Shown: piece by piece, positions 34,312-40,202 of the stretch | Numbering within the stretch: the first letter of the stretch is position 1 | Layout of the letters: each line of letters opens with the position of its first letter | Source: an uncultured Saprospiraceae bacterium | Lineage (GTDB): Bacteria; Bacteroidota; Bacteroidia; Chitinophagales; Saprospiraceae | Reading direction: 5' to 3' | NCBI GenBank assembly: GCA_937872385.1 | Contig: CALMSO010000101.1 | Span: 1 to 40,202 of the forward strand | DNA length: 40,202 nucleotides | Made by a program: the position numbers and the translations under genes | Notes under the pieces: model-generated | Told to the model about the DNA's origin: nothing | Database searches by the model: none | What the model saw: the letters and a program-made list of their open reading frames with translations, nothing else

Positions 34312-35856
34312 ATGAAAAATGTATTCGCAGTATTACTGCTATTGCTGGCGGGCTTATTGTCTGCCCAGGATTATCCCGTTTACACTATCGGGCAGGTGCG
34401 CGGCGTCAATGCCGAAGGCGTAGCAGATTCGTTAGATGTGCCATGCCGTTTGCAAGGCATTGTTTATGGCGTTAATTTGCGCGCTACTGGTTTGCAATTT
34501 ACCATCATTGATGAAGTAGGCGACGGCATCGGCGTATTCAGTGGTGTCAACACCTTTGGCTACACCGTCCAGGAAGGTGATGAAGTGATTGTGGAAGGCA
34601 CCATTGACCAGTTCAACGGCTTGACGCAAATTATTCCCGATACCCTGTGGCGCAATTCTGAGAACAACGTCTTGTTGGAACCGACCACCGTTACCGTTTT
34701 AAACGAGGATACCGAGTCGCGCTTAGTCCGCTTAGAAAATCTACAGTTGGTCAATCCGACCCAATGGACCAATGCCGGTACCGGTTTCAACGTAACCCTG
34801 ACCAATGGCACGGACAATTTCACTATGCGGATTGTAGCTACCACCAATATCTTCGGGCGGGAAGTTCCTACTGGCACTTTTAGTTTGACGGGCATTGGCG
34901 GCCAATTTGACACCAGCTCCCCTTTCACGGCAGGCTATCAGATTTTTCCGCGCTACATCGAAGATATTGACCCCTACGTACCGGATGTGCCGCAGTTTCC
35001 GCGTTATGCCATTGGTGCCGTAAACACCGTCAATGCCGAAGGGCGCCCCGATTCGACTGGCGTCATGTGCGAGTTGGTTGGTATTGTGTATGCCCCCAAC
35101 TTCCGGGCGGGTGGTTTGCAATTTACCATCATTGACGAGGCAGGCGATGGTATCGGCGTTTTTAATAACAACAACAGTCTCGGTTATACCGTAACGGATG
35201 GCGACGCCATCGCAGTGCAGGGGGAAATCAGCTTTTTCAATGGCTTGACGCAAATTACAGCCAGTGCTATCGAAGTGCTTTCTATGGGCAATGCACAGGT
35301 TGAACCCCGCGACGTGACGGACTTAGACGAAAGCACCGAGTCTCAATTGGTGCGGCTGCGCAATGTATCGCTCGTTGATGCAACACAATGGACCAACAGC
35401 GGCGCGGCTTTCAATGTGACCGCAACCGACGGTACGCGCGATTTTACGCTGCGCATCAGCAATCAGACCAATATTTTCGGCACGCCAGCTCCGGCCGGTG
35501 TTTTCAATGTGGTTGGTCTCGGCAGCCAATTTGACAACAGTGCACCTTTCAACGATGGCTATCAGTTGTTTCCGCGCTCACTCGCCGATTTTGAAACCGT
35601 ATCTGCAGTGCTCGACCCGGCGCTGGCGCAAGGTGTAAAATTGTACCCCAATCCTGTGGCCAACTGGCTGACCATAGAAAGCCCGCAAGGTTTTGAGCGT
35701 ATTCGCATTAGCAATGCCCAAGGGCAATACGTGTTAGAATGGCAAAATATGGGCACCTTGGAGCAGTTGAATCTAACGGCCTTAGCCCCCGGCGTTTATA
35801 CCCTCACGGTATTGCGCGAAGGACGCTTATGGTCGCTACCTTTGGTGCGGCAATAA
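34312..35856 (+). CDS. T9SS-sorted protein with two tandem OB-like repeats
   Basis: This 514-residue secreted protein has a signal peptide (MKNVFAVLLLLLAGLLSAQ). Two homologous units follow, about 20-222 and 226-430. Each begins YxIGxVxxVNAEG, then carries QFTIIDEVGDGIGVF in unit 1 or QFTIIDEAGDGIGVF in unit 2, and later FNGLTQI and IVATTNIFG or ISNQTNIFG. They resemble the OB-fold-like modules of Bacteroidota extracellular nucleases and DUF5689 proteins, but no catalytic domain is attached. The C terminus is a type IX secretion sorting domain (about 440-514: LYPNPVANWLTI, then LNLTALAPGVYTLTV). ATG 34312 is used because the longer frame reads through a terminator. The ligand is unknown. Confidence 0.85.
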   Translation: MKNVFAVLLLLLAGLLSAQDYPVYTIGQVRGVNAEGVADSLDVPCRLQGIVYGVNLRATGLQFTIIDEVGDGIGVFSGVNTFGYTVQEGDEVIVEGTIDQFNGLTQIIPDTLWRNSENNVLLEPTTVTVLNEDTESRLVRLENLQLVNPTQWTNAGTGFNVTLTNGTDNFTMRIVATTNIFGREVPTGTFSLTGIGGQFDTSSPFTAGYQIFPRYIEDIDPYVPDVPQFPRYAIGAVNTVNAEGRPDSTGVMCELVGIVYAPNFRAGGLQFTIIDEAGDGIGVFNNNNSLGYTVTDGDAIAVQGEISFFNGLTQITASAIEVLSMGNAQVEPRDVTDLDESTESQLVRLRNVSLVDATQWTNSGAAFNVTATDGTRDFTLRISNQTNIFGTPAPAGVFNVVGLGSQFDNSAPFNDGYQLFPRSLADFETVSAVLDPALAQGVKLYPNPVANWLTIESPQGFERIRISNAQGQYVLEWQNMGTLEQLNLTALAPGVYTLTVLREGRLWSLPLVRQ

Positions 35857-35878
35857 TTTTTGGGCATTTCCCAATACC

Positions 35879-35918
35879 AAAAGCCTGTTGAAGCGTTATG
35901 TTTTCGACAGGCTTTTTT
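35879..35918 (+). terminator. Intrinsic terminator after the T9SS-sorted protein
   Basis: AAAAGCCTGTTGAA (35879-35892) pairs with TTCGACAGGCTTTT (35903-35916) with one G-U wobble across a 10-base loop, followed by a T-tract. It separates the secreted protein from the patatin gene 20 bases further on. Confidence 0.85.
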
Positions 35919-35937
35919 AAAATGACAAACAGACTCC

Positions 35938-36723
35938 ATGAAAATAGGGATCACGCTTTCGGGTGGCGGTGCGCGGGGCATTGCACATATCGGCGTATTG
36001 GACGCGCTGCTGGAAAACGGCATCGAACCCGCTATTATTTCTGGTACCAGCGCAGGCTCTATTGTGGGAGCTTTGTATGCGGCGGGCAAAACACCTTCTG
36101 AAATGCTCGATTTTGTCAAAGACAGCAGTATGCTGAAAATTTTTCGGGTGGCGCTGCCGAGCAAAGGGCTTGCTTCGCTGAAATATTTGCATGAGCGCCT
36201 CGAGGAAGCCATTCCGGAAGACAGTTTTGAGTCCTTGGAAAAACCCTTGTTCATTGCCATTACCAATTTGCTTTCTGGCAAGTTGGAAGTGCGCAGCAAT
36301 GGCGAATTGTACAAGGTGGTGATGGCTTCATCTGCTATTCCGTTGGTGTTCCAGCCGATTGAAATCGGCAAGGGGTTGTACGTGGACGGAGGCACGCTGG
36401 CCAATTTGCCCGTCAGCCCGATCAAGCGCTTGTGCGATGCGGTGATTGGGGTGAATGTGATGCCGCACGAGCCGGTTGGCGAGAAAGAAGTCAATTCGAT
36501 GGTAGGCATTGCTACCCGCTGTTTTGAAATGGCGATTTGGGCGAACAGCCGCTTAGACCAACGGCGCTGCGATGTGATTATCGAACCCAGTAAAGTACGG
36601 GATTACAACATGTTTCATTTCAATAAGGAGAAAGAATTGTACGAAATCGGTTATGTGGCTACCATGCTGCAAATGCCGGATATCAAGGCGGCCTTAGCCA
36701 AAAAAATGTCCGCCGCAGCGTAA
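35938..36723 (+). CDS. Patatin-like phospholipase
   Basis: This 261-residue protein is a single patatin domain of the RssA type. It has the oxyanion loop SGGGARG (8-14), the nucleophile Ser38 in GTSAGS and the catalytic Asp150 in YVDGGTLANLP, which make the Ser-Asp dyad of lipid acyl hydrolases. No signal peptide or barrel domain is present, so it is probably cytoplasmic or peripheral to the inner membrane. The start ATG follows directly after a terminator. No promoter box is clear in the short gap. The substrate lipid is unknown. Confidence 0.92.
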   Translation: MKIGITLSGGGARGIAHIGVLDALLENGIEPAIISGTSAGSIVGALYAAGKTPSEMLDFVKDSSMLKIFRVALPSKGLASLKYLHERLEEAIPEDSFESLEKPLFIAITNLLSGKLEVRSNGELYKVVMASSAIPLVFQPIEIGKGLYVDGGTLANLPVSPIKRLCDAVIGVNVMPHEPVGEKEVNSMVGIATRCFEMAIWANSRLDQRRCDVIIEPSKVRDYNMFHFNKEKELYEIGYVATMLQMPDIKAALAKKMSAAA

Positions 36724-36837
36724 GTTTCCAAAAGGGCACAGAAAAAAACGAGCTTTTATGCACAAAAGTGTGGAAGAAAGCCGGATTTTTGCTATGCTTG
36801 TAATCCATTGCTGAACAAAATGATACCCATTCATCTT

Positions 36838-38490
36838 ATGCTACCACGCCAAAATCCAACCCAAACCCACGCCTGGAAAAAACTGTCTGCCCATTTTGAA
36901 ACCATGAAAAACCGCCATCTGCGCGAGCTGTTTGCAGCGGATCCTGGGCGTTTCGACAAATTTTCCCTGTGCTTCGAAGATATATTGGTGGATTATTCTA
37001 AAAATCTCATCACTGCTGAAACTTTGCAGCTTTTGCAAGAACTGGCGGTAGAAACAGGCGTGCCGCGTGCCATCGAGGCTATGTTTGGCGGAGAACCGAT
37101 CAACGAAACCGAAGGCCGCGCCGTGCTGCATATCGCTTTGCGCAACCAATCCAACCGCCCGATACACGTGGACGGCGCAGATGTGATGCCCGATGTAAAC
37201 GCGGTGCTGGCGCAAATGGAGTTTTTTTCTAATCGCATCCTCTCCGGTGCCTGGACGGGCTACACGGGCAAACGCATTACGGATATTGTTAATATTGGCA
37301 TTGGTGGCTCTGATCTTGGGCCGCTCATGGTCAGCGAGGCGCTGCGGCCATATTGGCAGTCAGATATACAACCCCATTTTGTCTCGAATGTGGACGGTAC
37401 ACATATTGCGGAAACGCTGAAACGGGTAAATCCGGAGACTACGCTGTTTCTGATTGCATCCAAAACCTTTACCACGCAAGAAACCATGGCCAACGCCCAC
37501 ACTGCGCGCAACTGGTTTTTGCAATACGCTCAGGATGAGGCTTTTGTAGCAAAACACTTCGCGGCACTCTCCACCAACGAAAAGGCCGTGCAGGCTTTTG
37601 GCATTGCCCCGGAAAATATGTTTGCCTTCTGGGACTGGGTCGGCGGGCGCTATTCGCTCACCTCGGCCATCGGGCTGTCGGTGGCTTGCACCATTGGATT
37701 CGACCATTTTCGGCAGTTGTTAGAAGGTTTTCACGCTATGGACGAGCATTTCCGTACGGCTGCACCGCAGGAGAATCTGCCATTATTGTTGGCACTCATC
37801 GGCATCTGGTATGTCAATTTTTTTGGTGCAGAATCGGAAGCTATTTTACCTTACGACCAGTATTTGCACCGTTTTGCGGCCTACTTTCAGCAGGGCAACA
37901 TGGAGAGCAATGGCAAAAGCACCGATCGCAGTGGCCAGCCAGTGGCCTATCAAACCGGCCCCATCATTTGGGGCGAGCCGGGCACCAACGGGCAACACGC
38001 CTTTTACCAACTCATTCACCAAGGGACGCGCCTGATTCCCTGCGATTTTATTGCGCCAGCTATCAGTCACAATCCGCTCGGAGCGCATCATCTCATGCTG
38101 TTATCCAATTTTTTTGCGCAAACCGAAGCGCTGATGATGGGCAAAACCCCAGACGAAGTGACCGCTGAGCTGCGCAGCGCCGGCAAAACGGCGGAGGAAA
38201 TTGCATTTTTATTACCTTTCAAGGTTTTCAGTGGCAACAAACCGTCCAACTCACTGTTGGTGCAACAAATTACCCCGCGCACCCTCGGCAGCCTCATTGC
38301 ACTATACGAGCATAAGATTTTTGTACAGGGTATCATCTGGAATATCTTCAGTTTCGACCAGTGGGGGGTAGAATTGGGCAAACAACTGGCGCAAAAAATC
38401 CTGCCGGAACTGCAAAACGAAGCTCCCATCAGCAGCCACGACAGCTCTACCAACGGATTGATCAATGCGTACAAAAGGTTGAGAAGTTGA
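36838..38490 (+). CDS. pgi: Glucose-6-phosphate isomerase
   Basis: This 550-residue glycolytic enzyme interconverts glucose 6-phosphate and fructose 6-phosphate in the cytoplasm. Evidence is the N terminus QNPTQTHAWKKLSAHF, VDYSKNLIT, AVLHIALRN, NIGIGGSDLGPLMVSEAL, SKTFTTQETMANA, WVGGRYSLTSAIGLS and HQGTRLIPCDF, which are the PGI signatures in order. The length matches the Escherichia coli type. The start was set at ATG 36838 from the fit of this N terminus; ATG 36820 and TTG 36808 are in frame upstream. A weak -7-like TATGCTTG lies at 36793-36800. Confidence 0.95.
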   Translation: MLPRQNPTQTHAWKKLSAHFETMKNRHLRELFAADPGRFDKFSLCFEDILVDYSKNLITAETLQLLQELAVETGVPRAIEAMFGGEPINETEGRAVLHIALRNQSNRPIHVDGADVMPDVNAVLAQMEFFSNRILSGAWTGYTGKRITDIVNIGIGGSDLGPLMVSEALRPYWQSDIQPHFVSNVDGTHIAETLKRVNPETTLFLIASKTFTTQETMANAHTARNWFLQYAQDEAFVAKHFAALSTNEKAVQAFGIAPENMFAFWDWVGGRYSLTSAIGLSVACTIGFDHFRQLLEGFHAMDEHFRTAAPQENLPLLLALIGIWYVNFFGAESEAILPYDQYLHRFAAYFQQGNMESNGKSTDRSGQPVAYQTGPIIWGEPGTNGQHAFYQLIHQGTRLIPCDFIAPAISHNPLGAHHLMLLSNFFAQTEALMMGKTPDEVTAELRSAGKTAEEIAFLLPFKVFSGNKPSNSLLVQQITPRTLGSLIALYEHKIFVQGIIWNIFSFDQWGVELGKQLAQKILPELQNEAPISSHDSSTNGLINAYKRLRS

Positions 38491-38532
38491 AAGGTACGAA
38501 GGGTTGAGAATGAATTGCAAATAGTAAACAAT

Positions 38533-39717
38533 ATGCCAAAAACCAGACCAGATTTCATTTTTATTGACCAGCAGGAGGATTTACTCCGCTTTCGAGAAGC
38601 GAATGAAGGCATTAGCTGGATGAGTTTCGATACGGAATTTGTCGGCGAAAAACGCTTTGTCACCAGCCTTTGTTTGGTGCAAGCTATGACCGACCGGGGC
38701 TTGTACCTGATTGACCCGATTGCTTTGAATGATTTATCGCCTTTTTTGGAATTAATTGAAAATGAGGCAATTGTAAAAATAACGCACGCCGGTGATAACG
38801 ACTATCGCCTGCTGAATACGCTTTTTGACACAGTGCCCAAAAACGTGTTTGACACCCAAATTGCAGCGGGTTTTGCGGGCTACAAATACCCGGCTTCATT
38901 TCGGCGCTTGGTGGAAGGAGAGTTGAACTGGTCGCTTGGCAAAGGCTATGCGGTAACGGATTGGGAAATGCGCCCGTTTTCACCAAAACAATTAGAGTAT
39001 GCACTCGAAGACGTTTTGCCCTTGTACGACTTGTGGGAAAAGCTGAGCGACCGGCTGTCGAAAGAAGGCAGGCTGCACTGGGCTGAGGAAGAATTTACCC
39101 TGTTGGAATCGGCGGATTTTTATTACAAAAACCCGCACCACGAGGCGCTGAATAGCGATTTGATGAAGGCGCTCAACAAGCGGGAGCAAATCTTTTTGCT
39201 GCGACTGCTCGACTGGCGGCGGCGCACGGCGGAGGAGAAAAACTACTCGAAGGAAATGGTCTTGTCGAGCAAACATTTCAGCCATTTGGTGCGCGGCATT
39301 GCTTCGGGGCGGGAGGCTTTGTTTCGCAATCGGCGCTTGCCCGACAAAATGATTGCCCAGTACGGGCAGTTGTTCGAGGAAATGTTTCGGGAGCCAGCCA
39401 CCGAAGCAGAAAAAGAACTACTGCGCCAGATTCCGAAAGAGGAAGAAGACGATCCCCGCGAGGAAATGCTGCAAGAGTTGCTATATTTTTTAGTGAAATA
39501 TCAAAGCCTCGAAAAAGGCCTCACGCCTGGCATGGTGATGCCGCGCAATGCGATTAAAAAACTGCGCAATGGCGACACTTGGCTGCGGGAAAATTTGCAA
39601 AAAGGCTGGCGACGCGAGCTGCTCGGTGATTCGCTGACGGAGTGTCTGTGTAATTTTGAGCAATTGGATTTGAGCGTGGTGGAAAATCGGGTAGAATTGC
39701 TGCTGAAGCGGAAGTGA
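38533..39717 (+). CDS. rnd: Ribonuclease D (DEDDy 3'-5' exonuclease with HRDC domain)
   Basis: This 394-residue enzyme trims the 3' ends of tRNA and other structured RNAs. The DEDDy exonuclease motifs are Asp33 and Glu35 in SFDTEFVG, THAGDNDYRLL, and YALEDVLPLYDLW, where Tyr and Asp are four residues apart. An HRDC-type helical domain follows at about 205-285 (EQIFLLRLLDWRRRTAEEKN). The C-terminal 100 residues are acidic and helical. ATG 38533 is chosen over TTG 38515. The gene follows pgi by 42 bases and may be co-transcribed. Confidence 0.92.
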   Translation: MPKTRPDFIFIDQQEDLLRFREANEGISWMSFDTEFVGEKRFVTSLCLVQAMTDRGLYLIDPIALNDLSPFLELIENEAIVKITHAGDNDYRLLNTLFDTVPKNVFDTQIAAGFAGYKYPASFRRLVEGELNWSLGKGYAVTDWEMRPFSPKQLEYALEDVLPLYDLWEKLSDRLSKEGRLHWAEEEFTLLESADFYYKNPHHEALNSDLMKALNKREQIFLLRLLDWRRRTAEEKNYSKEMVLSSKHFSHLVRGIASGREALFRNRRLPDKMIAQYGQLFEEMFREPATEAEKELLRQIPKEEEDDPREEMLQELLYFLVKYQSLEKGLTPGMVMPRNAIKKLRNGDTWLRENLQKGWRRELLGDSLTECLCNFEQLDLSVVENRVELLLKRK

Positions 39718-39841
39718 AAAAGTTGAGGGGAAGGTGGGGTGATAGACTTTTGGTATCAAATTGTAATAATGGGAAAAGCGAAAAGCACCATAGCGCATTT
39801 GCGATTTACGAAGTCCGATTTTGGATTTTGTAAAGTATGTA

Positions 39842-39954
39842 AATATCGAGCTAAGCCCGAAGGGGTGAAATATTTATAGTTAATTGATAATCAATGGTTT
39901 TGAACCCCAGAGGGGTGACACCGTGTTGGTGTAATAGGTCACCCCGTTGGGGTT
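39842..39954. repeat. 113-base structured intergenic repeat, copy 1
   Basis: The unit begins AATATCGAGCTAAGCCCGA and ends CACCCCGTTGGGGTT. It differs from copy 2, 210 bases downstream, at only one base (C39851 versus T40061). AACCCC...GGGGTGAC can pair with GTCACCCC...GGGGTT around an inner ACACC-GTGTT-GGTGT hairpin, and each arm is also a small hairpin by itself. Confidence 0.9.
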
Positions 39955-39986
39955 TTAAATCGCCTTTTTTATATCCTTATAATTAT

Positions 39987-40003
39987 GTCACCCCGTTGGG
40001 GTT
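39987..40003. repeat. Partial third copy of the structured repeat
   Basis: GTCACCCCGTTGGGGTT repeats the 3' arm of the 113-base unit. Similarity continues downstream (T-rich, then GCCGGATGCTTTA) to the sequence after copy 2 (T-rich, then GCCTGATGTTTTA), so the ancestral unit was longer than 113 bases. Confidence 0.75.
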
Positions 40004-40051
40004 CGTTTTTTTACATCTGCCGGATGCTTTATACTATTTACGGTTTATGCG

Positions 40052-40164
40052 AATATCGAGTTAAGCCCGAAGGGGTGAAATATTTATAGTTAATTGATAA
40101 TCAATGGTTTTGAACCCCAGAGGGGTGACACCGTGTTGGTGTAATAGGTCACCCCGTTGGGGTT
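40052..40164. repeat. 113-base structured intergenic repeat, copy 2
   Basis: This copy is identical to copy 1 at 112 of 113 positions and in the same orientation. It lies close to the right edge of the window. Confidence 0.9.
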
Positions 40165-40202
40165 CGTTTTTACGTATGCCTGATGTTTTAATCATTTAAA
40201 CC

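Larger units (their letters stand above)
39718..40202. other. Gene-free end region with structured repeats
   Basis: No credible gene lies here. The first 120 bases show nothing I can name. The rest is occupied by two near-identical 113-base repeats and a partial third copy. The right edge is cut by the window, so more copies may follow. Confidence 0.75.

Noticed and set aside
39894..40064. Open frame of 56 codons starting MVLNPRGVTPCW inside the repeats
   Set aside because: It is made almost entirely of the structured repeat and spacer, so it is a by-product of the repeat sequence and not a gene.

Overview
The window looks like a chromosomal segment of a Bacteroidota bacterium, probably from the Saprospiria/Cytophagia side of the phylum. 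Four things point there. An Oar-like TonB-dependent receptor carries an N-terminal carboxypeptidase-regulatory domain. A secreted protein ends in a type IX secretion (T9SS) sorting domain. Several starts follow TAnnTTTG -7 boxes of the Bacteroidota sigma factor, and Shine-Dalgarno sequences are generally absent. The intergenic repeats (CACCCCGTTGGGGTT and AGATGCCAG/GATAGACGATAG types) are of a kind I associate with these genomes. I see no rRNA, tRNA, CRISPR array, transposase or phage gene.

Left part (1-15737): a same-strand cassette of very large proteins fills almost 40 percent of the window. It runs from the 3' end of a possible upstream gene to a Nal1-like trypsin-fold protease, a 1153-residue DUF6603-like beta-rich protein, and three proteins of 1088, 1744 and 610 residues with no assigned function. 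None has an obvious signal peptide or membrane segment. Short gaps (24, 38, 69 and 153 bases) suggest one transcription unit. This is the best candidate for an undescribed system.

Middle part (15738-30442): mostly housekeeping and envelope genes. In order these are an LpxL/HtrB-type acyltransferase, a PLP-dependent cystathionine beta-synthase with CBS domains, a small lipocalin-like lipoprotein, an NhaD Na+/H+ antiporter, and a tightly overlapping tRNA module (dusB, SAM methyltransferase, CCA-adding enzyme). These are followed by an exported VOC-fold protein, a Uma2-family nuclease-fold protein, penicillin-binding protein 1C, an EamA permease, a cysteine-rich YkgJ-type protein and another lipoprotein. 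Composite low-complexity repeats sit in several gaps.

Right part (30443-40202): a 423-base regulatory region precedes the TonB-dependent receptor. A strong hairpin terminator separates that gene from a T9SS-sorted protein built of two tandem repeats, which ends in a second hairpin terminator. Patatin-like phospholipase, glucose-6-phosphate isomerase and RNase D genes follow. The window ends in a gene-free stretch with two nearly identical 113-base copies of a structured repeat.

Family names come from motif reading and memory, since no search could be run. Start codons were re-chosen wherever the longest reading frame began at a TTG or ran through a promoter or terminator.
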